A DNA stretch of 64,000 nucleotides from Diplolepis rosae (Eukaryota; Arthropoda; Insecta; Hymenoptera; Diplolepididae), in NCBI GenBank assembly GCA_030998225.1, contig JAPYXD010000696.1, forward strand, positions 2,480,001 to 2,544,000, given 5' to 3'. The notes under the pieces are model-generated. The model saw only the letters and a list, made by a program, of their open reading frames with translations, was not told the origin of the DNA and made no database searches. Numbering within the stretch: position 1 is the stretch's first letter; the number at the start of each line of letters is the position of its first letter. The position numbers were made by a program, and so were the translations under genes. This document shows positions 53,887 to 64,000 of the stretch, piece by piece.

Positions 53887-53984
53887 TATATCTGGAATAA
53901 TGTGTTATGTCTAAATTTCATGATTTTTTTTGTTTGTTTGTTGTATATATTTTTTATATAAAATATATATTTTTATATAAATAT

Positions 53985-54770
53985 ATAAAAAATACGTTGT
54001 CTCCAATTTTTACTTCTAAAGGATTTATTTTTTTATCATAATATATTTTCGATTTTCCTTTTGCTGAAATAAGATTTTCTCTTGCTTGTGTTCGCATTTC
54101 GTGTAGTTGTGTTACGAAATTAATTAAATAATAATCATACGTTTGTAATTTTTGTTGTTGTGATAAAGGTTCGCTGGAAGGTTCACGAGCTAATTTACCA
54201 AAAACTAATTCATAGGGTGTGCATTTTGTGCCTTCATGTACACTAGTATTATACGAGAACGAAATTGTTTAATTCTAAAACGTTTTGCCAATCTTTTTAA
54301 TAAATTACTTAAAAAATCTCTGCCTTGGTGAGTAAGTACTCCTTTTGGTGATCCAAATATGCAAATAAATTTTTTCACAAAAGCATCTGCTATTGTACTA
54401 GCTTGGTGATTAGAAAGAGGTATTGCTAAAGAATATTTGGTAAAATTGATATATAAGTTACCAGATTTTGTTTCAGGTAGTGGACCAACAATGTCCATTG
54501 ATATTTTTTCAAAGCAGTAGTGGGTGTGTCTGTGATTACCATAGGATTTTTTGTTTTGACTCTGATTAATTTTTTCAGTTGACACTGTAAACAGCCTTAA
54601 ATATATTTTTGAATGTCTACATTCATATTTTCCCAAAAAATATTTTGGCGAATTCGACTAAAAGTTTTTTGTGACGCCTTTATGGCCTCCTAATTCTGAA
54701 GAATGAGATTCTTCAATTAAATGAGTTCGTTGTTCTTTTGTTGGATATTGCGTTATTCCATTACAACTAT
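53985..54770 (-). pseudogene. Retroviral integrase, broken
   Basis: The zinc-binding region (THLIEESHSSELGGHKG, then GCLQC in another frame) is followed by the core frame 54636-54205, with the first catalytic Asp in MDIVGPLPE and the segment FTKYSLAIPLSNHQ. The second catalytic position reads GVLTHQG, with His where integrases have Asp. The C-terminal part (TPYELVFGKLAREPSSEPL, then KIYYDKKINPLEVKIGDNVF) follows in another frame. Together with stops this makes the enzyme inactive. Integrase joins viral cDNA to the host chromosome. Confidence 0.85.
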
Positions 54771-54799
54771 AATTTTTGTAGTTGAATTGGAAAAAATTA

Positions 54800-56087
54800 A
54801 GTCGAAAATTGATTTCACTTCTTCCCAAGATATATGATTAATTCTAGAAGTTTTTGATATACTAATAGATCGTAATTTAAATCTTTGAGATAATTCATGT
54901 AATGAGTAGATTGATGATTTTATATTATTTAAACTTTCGGATAAATTTTCGTTAGTTTCTTCTTCAATTGGAAGTGCAAAATGGTAGTAGTTTCCTTTTT
55001 TAGTTTCTTTTGCTATCCCTTTTTGTGAATTTATAAATTTTGGTTAAGTTTCACGTTTTTCTCATGTTTTTGATGCGAAAGCATTTCGTGTGATTGCAGC
55101 CCTGTTTCACTCGGGCAGCAAACTTGACACTCATGCAATCGCTCTGTTTCGCCCCTTGTAATGTAATATACTATTCTGTTTCAGAGTTTATAGGAGGAGG
55201 TTCTGGGGGTGGACGATTATCGTTTTTTCCAGAATTTATTTGAGATTTCCGGTTTAGTTACAAATTTTTTTCAAAATGAGGCTCTTCAAATTCTTCTTCC
55301 AAGTTCTCTTCTTGGTTTTCTTCAAAATTTTCCTCAAGATCGTCTCCAAAATGTTCTTCAAAATTCTGTTCAAAATTCTTTTCGAAATTTTCCTCAATAT
55401 CTTCTTCAAAATTATCTTCCAAATTTTCTTCATCATTTTCTTCGTGTGAGGTTTCAGTGTCGTTGATTTCATCTTCTGAGGTTGAGAAATAAACTTTCTT
55501 CCCTTTCAAATTCATTAATATTTTTTTGCTTCATGGCATTCTTCTTCTTGTCTTTTGCTTGAGTTTGTTTCAAATGATCTAAATGATCTGGACCAGAGTC
55601 GGAATCTGATTCTACTTTTGTTCGGCTTCCCTTTTGCATATTTATTTCTGGTAATTCATCTTCCTATATTTGTTTTCTTGGTCTACCTCTCTTTCTTTTT
55701 GTTTGAGATGGAATATTTTTCAAATTTGTAAGTAGATTTTTTCTTGGCCTACCTCGTGGTTTTCTCACAAGAGGTGTAGAAAAAAAATTTTCGTCTAATT
55801 TTTCTTGAGTTTCATTTTGATTCAAATTTTTTGCTTTATCTTGCTCTATTCTCTTTTGAGCTCTTGTAGTAATAGTTTTCCATGCTAAATTTTCGTATTT
55901 TTTGGAAAACATTGGACTTAATAAAAATATTGTCATACAAATAAGTCTTGAAGCCATATTTTTTAATACATTTTTGTATTTTAAAATATTCTTACCAATC
56001 TCACTAAATGATTTTTCACTAAGGAATTCTTGTAAAAATTCTGGAATTTTAGAGTCAATATTTAATATTTGGGCTTCCGAAATTTCG
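54800..56087 (-). pseudogene. RNase H-integrase linker with AT-hooks and acidic repeats
   Basis: The frame 55957-55664 has ITTRAQKRIEQDKAK and two AT-hook motifs (KPRGRPRKN and RKRGRPRKQ). Next, 55515-55258 is an acidic repeat of FEE/NFEE units ending EFEEPHFEKNL. Next, about 55020-54800 has NYYHFALPIEEETNE. Errantiviruses have a variable spacer here, but AT-hooks, which bind AT-rich DNA, are unusual in it. Chromatin tethering for integration is a possible role (inference). An inserted fragment at about 55074-55176 matches the 2.8-kb palindrome family. Confidence 0.55.
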
Positions 56088-58073
56088 CTAAAACGATCTA
56101 CGTCGTCTGGTACGATTCCTGGATTCGTTTCTTCGTTCTGAAGGTCTTACCTCATTTTTAGAGTTTTCTTGTTTATTTAGTGTAAAAGTTTTCTTGGAAA
56201 ACATTTTTTCTCGAGAAGTCATGAAAGTATCATTGTCATCAACTTGTAAATATTTTGATTTCTCCTTGTTATCATCAATAGGGTTTCTTGAGAGAGTGTC
56301 TGCATTTACATTCATTTTTCCTGCTTTGTAAATTACATCAAAATCATATTCTGTGAGTTTTAATCTCCAACGTGAAACTCGTGAACAAGGGTCTTTAGAA
56401 TTTTGGAACCAAACTAGAGGTTTGTGATCAGTTACCAAAGTAAATTTTCTTCCATATAAATAAGGGCGACAATGAGTTTCACAAAATATTATAGCAGGGG
56501 CTTCTTTCTCATATGTATCATATTTTTTCTCAGTATCAATTAGACTACGTGAAACATATGCTATTGGTTTATCTTTACCTATTTTACCTTGTGATAAAAT
56601 ACCCCCTACTGCACATCCTGAGGCATCTGTTGTGAGTATAAAAGGTTGAGAAAAATCAGGTCGCTGTAAAAGTGGTTCTTCACATAATTTTTCTGATAAA
56701 ATATCGAATGCTGCTTGTTGTTTTTCTGTCCAATTAAAAGGTATATCTTTTTTCAGAAGTTGATCTAAAGGACTTGCAACTTTTGAAAATCCATCAATAA
56801 ATCGTCTGTAATATCCTGCTAAGCCTAAAAGTTGTTTAACATTTTTCTGTGTTTTTGGGTCTGGAAAGTTTTTTACAGCTATTATCTTTTTTGGATCTGG
56901 ACCTACTCCATTTTGATCAATTATATGACCTAAATATCTTACTTCGGGTCGTAAAAATTTGCATTTGTCTGGTTGTAAATGAAGATTCGCTTTTCTAAGT
57001 CTTTCTGCTGAATTGTTAAATTCAATTTCGTGCTCTTCTAGAGTATTTGCATATATAAATATGTCATCAAGATATACAAAAAGTTCCTTGACGATTAATC
57101 CAGTTAATGTTAAATCCATTAATCTCTGAAATGTGGCTGGTGCAGTTTTTAAACCGAAAGGAATTCATCGAATTCGTAATGACCGTGAGATGTAGAAAAC
57201 GCAGTTTTATGCGAGTCTTTTGGATCCATTTTTATATGGTGATAACCGGTAGCTAAATCAAACACTGAAAATATTTTGCTGATCCTAGAGAATCAAGTAC
57301 ATCGTTTATATTAGGTAGAGGATACGAATCGCCAATTTTTTTTTCATTTAATTTACGAAAATCAAGAACCATTCTCTATTTTATTTTTCCTTGAGAATCA
57401 GGTTTTTTAGGAACTATCCACACTGAAGTGTTATATGATGATTGCGAGGGCTTAATTATTTTATTTTTTAATGATTCATTGACTTGTCTTGTAATTTCTT
57501 CCTTGTGAACTGGGGGAAATCTATATTGTCTTGAAAAAATTGGAGCGTCATCTACAGTAGGAATTGAATGTTGTAATACATTAGTACCTTCAAGTGGTTC
57601 TCCTGGGATTTAAAATCTGTCTGCATTATTTTCAATTAATTTTTCTACATGTTCATATTCATCTTGATTTAAATGGTCTAATCGAAGAAGTTTTTAAATA
57701 CATCCCACTTTGTCTTCGTCTGTTACATTATAAATTTTACACGAGTTAATCAGAGAAATGTCAGTTCTGAAAAAGTTATTTAATATTTTATTTGATAAAT
57801 CTTCGTTATTTGTTTGTTTAAAATTATGTAAATTTTCAATTTGTTTATAACATTCTTTTTCTTCAAAATCTTCTAAATTAACTATTGGGACTGATAATGT
57901 TATTGGTATTTCATTTGTGTTTGCAAATTTTAAATAAGCTTTTCCTTTGCGATTTTTTACAACTGCGTCTCCTATGTAAACGCCATCTTGGATATGTAAT
58001 CGTGGTACATACCCTTCACTCTTTTCTGTGTTGTTTATATTAACATATAATGTTGTAACTGTTCGAGCTGGAA
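56088..58073 (-). pseudogene. Errantivirus-type reverse transcriptase and RNase H, broken
   Basis: The 5' part (58073-57120) reads, in changing frames, IPARTVTTLYVNI, VDDAPIFSRQYRFPP, NTSVWIVPKKPDS and RMVLDFRKLNEKKIGDSYPL. It has a stop near 57374 and frameshifts near 57280 and 57165. The open 343-codon frame 57119-56088 has the RT active site VYLDDIFIYA, LGLAGYYRRFIDGFSKVASP, the RNase H start TTDASGCAVGG, and ends through DHKPLVWFQN and NADTLSRNP. This domain order is that of Ty3/gypsy pol. Confidence 0.92.
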
Positions 58074-58322
58074 TACCCGTGTAGAAATTTTGATAGGGGT
58101 CTAGTGGGGCCCCGACGAGTTTGCCCTATCTCTAGTCGGGATCTAGCGTGGAAAATTAGTCAGGGCCCCGTCGGTAACGTAACGCTTTTGTCGACGTGGG
58201 CCCCACTAGACTTTCTAGTGGGGATCTAGTGAGGTCAGCCCTTACACTACCCCACCTACAAAAAAGGACACCATTAGGGCCCTATTTGACCTCCGCATTG
58301 TATTTAAAGGCATATATCAGCA

Positions 58323-58500
58323 GGATCACGTGACCAATTTTGTTCAGGTATCTCACTGTAAAAATAATAAATAAAAAGGATTTTCCATAGCAGATAAACG
58401 TTCCTTGTTCTTTCCTTTACGTTTATCTGTTATGGAAAATCCATTTCATTTATTATTTTTTAAGTAAGATGCCTGAAAAAAATTGATCACGTGACCCAGT
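58323..58500. repeat. Hairpin MITE inside the EnSpm-like element
   Basis: GGATCACGTGACCAATTTTG is answered by a near-inverse ending at GATCACGTGACCC. The arms include GGATTTTCCATAGCAGATAA and meet at a loop of about 15 nt near 58412. About 178 bp, non-coding. It is a third nesting level: hairpin in EnSpm-like element in retrovirus. Confidence 0.85.
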
Positions 58501-58889
58501 TAATATTTGCCCTTAATAAATTGTGAATGAATGGGTACGCATACGGGACGATTCAATTCAAAATTATATAAAAGTTTTCTTAAAAATGCTTGATTCCTCT
58601 TAAGTATTGATCTTATCCAAGACCGTGTTCGGAAAATCTTCATTTTTCTCAGATAAGATCAAATTTTAATGGGAATAAAGAATCTCGAATACAATTTTTC
58701 AAAAATTTCGATTCGAAATCCTCTCATCTGTATTGTCTCGCATTTATTTTCAATTGATTAAATCCAATCCAGAGACTCTGGTGGAATGAAATCACAACTT
58801 AATTAAAATAAAAAATGTGTGATGTTTTAAACATTTCATTATTTATATTATATTGACATGTTAAATGTTAATAAATTACATTTTATAAC

Positions 58890-60070
58890 TCATTCTTCAT
58901 AGTTTTCGTATTGTTCCTGACTCCCATATTCTCTGCTCTTGCGCCCACCTTCCCAATCTTTTACATTGGGCAGAACACTTTTTAATTCCGCAAGGAAAAG
59001 TCTCTCATTAAGTTGCTGTCCTATCGTATCTGTGTGCGAATTTAAAATCGCAGCTGAAAAACATACCACCGTTATTTAAGAAATATAAAATATGAAATTG
59101 ATATATGTATTATAAATTGCATAATTTTTATTAATTCTCACCAAGCATGCATGAGTACATTCTTGTATCCTTAAAAATTTTTTTATTTTCAGTAGCTTTC
59201 ATTGCCACAAATTGAAGAGCAACATTTTTTGAGAGGAATCGTTTTAAAATATTTGAAATACTTTTTAGAGCATTTCGTGCAGGATCGTAGTAGGTTGAAA
59301 GTATTGATATCTATAAAAATGAAGTTGTTTTATTGCATATAATTGAACTGACCAAAATCTTTATATGGTTTAATGTTTTGTTAAGATAACTATACTTACA
59401 AACTTTCCACGAAAGTTTTCATCTTTTAATTGTTCTTCGAATTCAAGGAAATTGTCCATTTCTTTTAGTGGAATTACTAAATCATTATCTTGTAAGAAAT
59501 TTATTGGGGGAACGGTGGCCTTTTCCAGCTCAAGTTGGTGTATTCTTACATTTAAAGATCTTTGCTCTTTAACCACTTCTTTTAATAGAATTTGATTGGT
59601 CGTAACGACATTTAGAACTTGAGCTGCAACAAAAATTTTAACAATGATAATTTATCCTTCAAAACTTCAAAACCTAAAATTTTTTAAGCCTGCAATGAAA
59701 AATATGAATAATATTTAAATTTTTTACCTAATCGGTCTTTCTCATTTGTACATCTTTCACAGAGGTTTGTTTTGTGAGTTTTTTCGATTGGTTTCATTAA
59801 AAATCCTGAAGAAAAAATTGTAGTTAAGTGGTCCAGAACAGATATACATTTTCTAGTTAAATATCAATTTTATATTATATTTCCTTGCTAAAATAATTAG
59901 TTTAGAATACGAGATCTTAAATATGCAACATAAATTGCAATTATAAACAAATTCGTAAGAAAGAATGAAACAAAATATGTATGCACATAAAAATTTGTGG
60001 TCTTTCACCTGATTTTTTTTCCTTGGATCCTTGCTCTTTTGGTTCTATAGCATTGGGAGGCTGTTTGGCC
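58890..60070 (-). CDS. Spliced DUF4806-like gene part in the EnSpm-like element
   Basis: Several short exons with good splice signals. One near 59820-59730 contains KTHKTNLCERCTNEKDRL. One at about 59622-59399 contains LEKATVPPINFLQDNDLVIP then LEFEEQLKDENFRGKF, with donor GTAAGT. One at about 59311-59150 contains YYDPARNALKSISNILKRFL. The last, at about 59060-58895, is LPNVKDWEGGRKSREYGSQE to a stop. The LEFEEQLKDENFR block recalls DUF4806, a domain common in insect transposon-related proteins. Whether these exons join the upstream transposase exons into one protein or form a second gene is not clear. Confidence 0.5.
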
Positions 60071-60076
60071 CCTTCT

Positions 60077-61886
60077 TTATAAGATGTCCCAGCAAAATTC
60101 TTCAGAACATAAGATTCTAGCAGCCACATGTAAAAGCAAGAAATGATTGTATAATTCGTCTCTTAGAAGATGCTTTAAAACAACTGGTCCGCAATAAAGT
60201 AAGAACCTAAATTCAGTTGCTTTCCATTTTGCAAGCGATGCAGTTGATCTTGTTTTTCGCTCAAATTCTAAGGGTATCTGAGTCTTTATAGACTCCAATC
60301 GTCTACCAAGTTCGAGTCTGCTTCTTACATCGAGTCTGACATTCAAATTTCCAGTATGCAAAAAATCCAATATTTTTTTCATAATGCCATTGCAGAAAAG
60401 GTGCATAAAGTCAAGGATAAACATTGAAATTATGTCTGTCGGAGGATCTATGCGCAACAAAGGTGAAGGGCCATTGTGATTTCTAGGCTATCGATGACAT
60501 CTGAAAGAAGCGTCAGTTCGTTCTCGGGCTTCAGTATCAGGATAAACTGTCCTACGTTCTACTCTTATGCCTAAGACCTCACATCTTTCGCAGGCTTCTA
60601 TGCCGCCATGAACTAATGTGTTTTTTAAAAAAGCTCGTGCAGGCGTGTCACAGATAATGCACTTTAATTCAAACTCCATTTTCACTTCTTTTATAATAAT
60701 TCCGACATTCTGTAGTTCATTAACTTCGTCTATGAACTGTTCCAAATATTCTTCGGAGCTGTTTGGTTTTGATTGTCCAAAAAATATTGCAATCGCAAAC
60801 ACTTCATATACTTCCGGATAGAAGTGAACTTTCCCTGACAATATCCAGAATTGATCATCTCCTGATTTCTTTAAAGGAATACCGTCGGCACTAACTTGCA
60901 ACTGTATTTTTTTGTTCATGTGTAGATCAGGATTTACACAGTCTTGTAAACCTTTCCTTATGCCAAAATAAACAAACTGTCCTGGATTTTTTTTCGAAGC
61001 TGTCATCTCAATAATATTATATTGAGCATCAACAGTTCGAAGAAAAGTTTTAGAACTTTTAGGTAAGGTAGGTAGTAAGCGCTCTCTCAAAATTCCGAGT
61101 AAAACATCCAGGTCCTTTTGATTTATTTTATGTGCAAATTTACGCAACGGTTCAATTTCCGGCGGAGGATTATATTGTGGAATCTCTAATACATCATTAT
61201 CAGAGTCACTTGACTAATCTTCAGACGAATCACCATGAATTTGGTAATAATATTTCTGTAGATCGTCAGGTAAATAATTGTCGACGACCTCCTCCTCTTG
61301 ACTCCTATCAACATTTAGACTTGAAGTTGATGTAGTTAGTTCGATGGAACTAGTTAATTCATCTGAAAGTAAGAAAATAATGAGTTCTTTTTAAATAAAA
61401 CTTTTAATTAAGAAATTTCCTGACGAGTACTGAAAAAAAAAATTTTGAACCTACAATTTTGATACATTTCTATCATTTTTCTCAAAAAAATAATGTTGTT
61501 CTTAAATTACATATTTTACTTTTTAATTAAATTTTTTATTATAACTATATTAATTACCTTCTCAGCTGCCCTCTGTATCAAAGTGCACTGATGTAACCTC
61601 AATGTTTTTTACATTCTCATCTGAAACGCTATTAAGCAAATCAGATATTTCGAAAGATAATTATACTATTGTTATATGATTTCATTTTATTATTTTATAC
61701 TGTTAAATTAATTATAAATTTATTCAAAATATATTATTTACCTTTCGGAATAGTCGATGACACACATATCCTCTACAATGTTTTCAATTCTGTCAGAATC
61801 TATTCTTTGTCCAATTTTTTGCATCAAGCGAAACTTTTTACTCCGCAGTCTTCCTTGAGCCTGCTCCCGCCTTTTTCTTTCCATCA
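60077..61886 (-). pseudogene. EnSpm-like transposase gene (spliced), two stops
   Basis: The first exon, at about 61886-61741, starts MERKRREQAQGRLRSKKFRL, with donor GTAAAT. Further exons lie near 61670-61560 and 61366-60077. The long exon has IQLQVSADGIPLKKSGDDQFWI, split here after SGDD, then FELKCIICDTPARAFLK, ACERCEVLG, PPTDIISMFILDFMHLFCNG and KWKATEFRFLLYCGPVVL. The C-x-x-C and DFMHL motifs with the final block are typical of the transposase family found in CMC/EnSpm-like animal elements. In-frame stops occur near 61235 and at 60488-60490, so this copy is inactive. Confidence 0.7.
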
Positions 61887-62208
61887 CGATGCAAAAAAAT
61901 TGTAGCAGTGCACAAGGAGAGATAACACTTCAGGAACAAAGGTTATGTTGTATCTAATGGACCTAACCTTAACCACAAATATTAATAGTAGGGATTCTCT
62001 AGTCGGGGCCCCGCTAGATACAAATAGATTTTTCATACTTAAGCGAAACAAGGAATTCCTCACTGGAACCAGTTTTTTCTGGACTAGAAATACTAATCGG
62101 GTGCTAACAGGGCCCCTACCAGTTTTTTCTAGATGAGGAAATTCTAGTCCGGGCCCCACTAGAACCCAACTTGAAATAAGGAAAGATAGGGCAATTTCTA
62201 CACGGGTA

Positions 62209-62640
62209 GTAAATGTATTGGTAGATTTAAAAGGGTAACAGTGGTTCTCAATTTCTAAGCATTTTGAAGTATAATTTATATTTACACTATTATCTTGAAA
62301 AAATTCTGTTCCTAATACTCCATCTTCTTCTACTGGGACTTCATTCGGAATAATGTTAAATATCGTTGGATAACCAAAAATGTTTATTTTTACCTGTCCT
62401 AATGTGTAAAGTGGTAAATCATTAATTCCTGTAAGTTTTAATACGTTTTGGCTATTTATAGGTACTTCAGGGTTGATAAACTTTTGTTTAATTAAATTTC
62501 AAGCAGTACTAGTATCAATCATCTTGTGTGTTGGATTTTTTAAACCTTCCGTTGATATTATAATTGATGGAATCGAAGTGGACTTTGGAAAAACCAAAAG
62601 AAGTAGAATAATGTTACAAAATAAAAGCAATTTATCCGAA
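62209..62640 (-). pseudogene. Retroviral aspartic protease, remnant
   Basis: On the minus strand SIPSIIIST is followed by MIDTSTA (active-site Asp), then a stop, then LKLTGINDLPLYTLGQVKIN, IFNIIPNEVP and GVLGTEFFQ. This is the domain order of errantivirus-type proteases. It continues across the EnSpm-like insertion into pol. Confidence 0.75.
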
Positions 62641-63269
62641 TAACACTTGACACGTGATACAATAAAACCTAACATTCAATGAAATAGAGGTATTCTTTCT
62701 GTAATCCCAAAAATGTATTCCGCAATTTTCAGCCATTGATAATATTTTCGAAGACTTCATGCGTATAAATATTACGTAAACCCTAAAAATTTTTTTTACG
62801 AATTTCGAATTCTGTATTTTTAATGTGATGCGCAGCGATAAAATTTCCTATTCACAATTATTAGGCAAATTTCGGAGAAACTTGCTGGCACACAATACAA
62901 TACAAGAGTCTCAATGAAATGCATAAATATGAAAGTAAATTTCGAATCACTGTTAACTCTGTAATGATTGAAACATCCTATACGAGTTCACGTACTCCAA
63001 CGCATGACACTGTGATGTTGCCTCTATTGACAGAAGTCTGCGGCATCTTTAATGACTGAATGAATGCTTATTCGTGGCAGAATCGTATTCAACACTTGAT
63101 TGCGAAAAAAACACAAGATGTGACCCCATATTTCTGTGTTATTCCGGCATGACATTTTAACCCGTTAATTACACGTCATTGCACAATGAATAGTACACTG
63201 GGAATACTCAACAAATCTTCTTCGTGAATAAACACAAATAAGTATCAATCATTGATACATGTAAGTCTA
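62641..63269. other. Unexplained block replacing most of gag
   Basis: No retroviral gag reading and no recognised element. It contains normal-composition non-coding DNA such as ATGACACTGTGATGTTGCC. It is either an insertion or the result of a deletion and join. Confidence 0.4.
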
Positions 63270-63941
63270 TCATTTCAATTGATGAAATGTTGAGCTCAAT
63301 CTTTTGCTTTCGGGGAAAGGGACCACTTCGAGCGCGTCACGTAAGGATACCTGCTGGCTGTTAGGTATGACTACGGCCATCTCTTCGTTGTTTACTATTA
63401 CGGGGTTATCCTGATTTATGACTTCTGTGTCGCTTTTGTCGTCTTCGCTGCCATTGTTACTAATTATAGAGTCGCGTGCCAATAAGGTTTTCAATTTTTC
63501 ATTCAAAGTTTTATTTTCTATTGTTATTGCCGTTGAGCTTAGCAAATTAGATCCGTCAAAATAAGATAATTCGTTCGTTGAAGTTTGATCTTGATTACTA
63601 GATCCTGTCACAATGCTTAAATCTGGACAGAAACTTCAATAAAACCCGCTAGTTTTACTAGATTTTTCACTTGATATGCTTCGATCATTAATTAGAGTCT
63701 TGTCGAAACGTGAATCGTCTAGCTGAAGAGTGTTATCTAATTCTTGTTCAGCAGGAAAAGTGTTTGAAATATCCTTGTATTTATAGTCGACTAAATTTTC
63801 TTTTATTTTGCCTGATCTTTTTAGTTTCAAGGAATCTATTTGATTCAGATCCACAATTTTTGCGAGTTGATTGTCTTGTTTGGCTTTACTAAGCGTAATA
63901 ACCTTTTGGGCGGATTCTACAGGGGTATTTGAATTTGACAT
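63270..63941 (-). pseudogene. Retroviral gag, N-terminal part
   Basis: Starts MSNSNTPVESAQKVITLS at 63941. An in-frame stop near 63636 is followed in the same frame by more sequence, ending SLRDALEVVPFPE, a block typical of errantivirus gag proteins. The frame then stops at 63270. The capsid and nucleocapsid portions are missing. The start codon is 59 nt from the window edge, so the leader and 5' LTR lie outside. Confidence 0.6.
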
Positions 63942-64000
63942 TGAGTCATTATAAATTTACAGTTTCTTTTTATTGAGCGTTATATTAGATTATTTATTGT

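Larger units (their letters stand above)
58076..62206 (-). mobile_element. CMC/EnSpm (CACTA)-like DNA transposon inserted in retroviral pol
   Basis: The terminal inverted repeats are CCCGTGTAGAAATTTTGATA at 58076 and, from the other end, CCCGTGTAGAAATTGCCCTA at 62206. TA flanks both sides (58074-58075 and 62207-62208). Removing the element restores the retroviral pol frame (TFTIPARTV). Subterminal zones are packed with variants of CTAGTSGGG and GGGGCCCCACTAG (58105-58235 and 61990-62165), as in CACTA elements, where they bind the transposase. It is 4131 bp with spliced genes on the minus strand. The termini do not start CACTA, so the superfamily is probable rather than certain. Confidence 0.8.
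48257..64000 (-). mobile_element. Errantivirus-type (gypsy/Ty3) endogenous retrovirus, broken, running off the right edge
   Basis: Minus-strand gene order is gag start (63941), protease (62640-62209), RT and RNase H (58073-56088), linker (56087-54800), integrase (about 54770-53985), CARD-like ORF, glycoprotein, dsRNA-binding-like region, start of an F-type envelope gene, and a possible 3' LTR. Later insertions are a 4.1-kb CMC/EnSpm-like transposon in pol, an unexplained 0.6-kb block in gag, and repeats between 52025 and 53370. Stops and frameshifts occur in nearly every gene, so it is a fossil. The 5' LTR lies outside the window. The extra genes after integrase make it longer than ordinary errantiviruses. 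Confidence 0.8.

Noticed and set aside
55258..55515. Independent acidic protein gene
   Set aside because: Position and strand place it in the variable retroviral linker between RNase H and integrase; no separate start or control signal was seen.

Overview
The window reads as transposon-dense, AT-rich DNA of an arthropod, most likely an insect. The evidence is the mix of element families (mariner, Tc1-like, R1-clade LINE, BEL/Pao, copia, gypsy/errantivirus-type, CMC/EnSpm-like, piggyBac-type), spliced genes, and one recognisable cellular exon. The order is not certain; a hymenopteran would fit but nothing proves it. No bacterial-style operon, CRISPR array, rRNA or convincing tRNA gene was seen. 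The only cellular coding sequence I trust is one 330-bp exon of the ciliary gene CFAP45 at 36.3-36.6 kb, stranded among repeats.

Layout. 0.5-5 kb: foldback repeat, piggyBac-type non-autonomous element carrying a 120-bp tandem repeat, and an imperfect palindrome. 5.7-13.2 kb: decayed R1-clade LINE, copia remnant, BEL/Pao pol remnant with a candidate LTR, then a MITE with 9-bp target duplication. 13.7-18.2 kb: a dead DD41D-type Tc1/mariner element interrupted by a foldback element, a 1.35-kb near-perfect palindrome inside an older repeat, and a Tc1-like remnant. 21.2-28.4 kb: a 1.28-kb mariner split by a complete 5.9-kb R1-clade LINE with poly(A) and target duplication. 30.7-35.6 kb: foldback element, TTAA-flanked element, gypsy remnant. 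38.4-46.1 kb: two very large palindromes. The first carries a solo LTR in one arm. The second carries mirrored P-element-like ORFs and an intact mariner. 47.4-48.2 kb: the unoccupied copy of the older repeat.

48.3-64 kb is the most unusual region. It holds a broken errantivirus-type endogenous retrovirus on the minus strand, running off the right edge: gag, protease, RT/RNase H, AT-hook linker and integrase. A 4.1-kb CMC/EnSpm-like transposon sits inside its pol. Downstream of integrase, where one env gene is expected, lie a 170-aa ORF with a CARD-like domain, a glycoprotein gene resembling arthropod mononegavirus (chuvirus-type) glycoproteins, a reading region with three successive double-stranded-RNA-binding-like domains starting 10 nt after the glycoprotein stop, and the start of an F-type envelope gene. 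By inference, this is a retroelement that acquired candidate anti-apoptosis and anti-RNAi functions. All family assignments were made by eye from motifs and need profile searches.

The several kilobase-scale palindromes would fold into long hairpins if transcribed, and nested elements of many ages are typical of small-RNA source loci. That is inference only.
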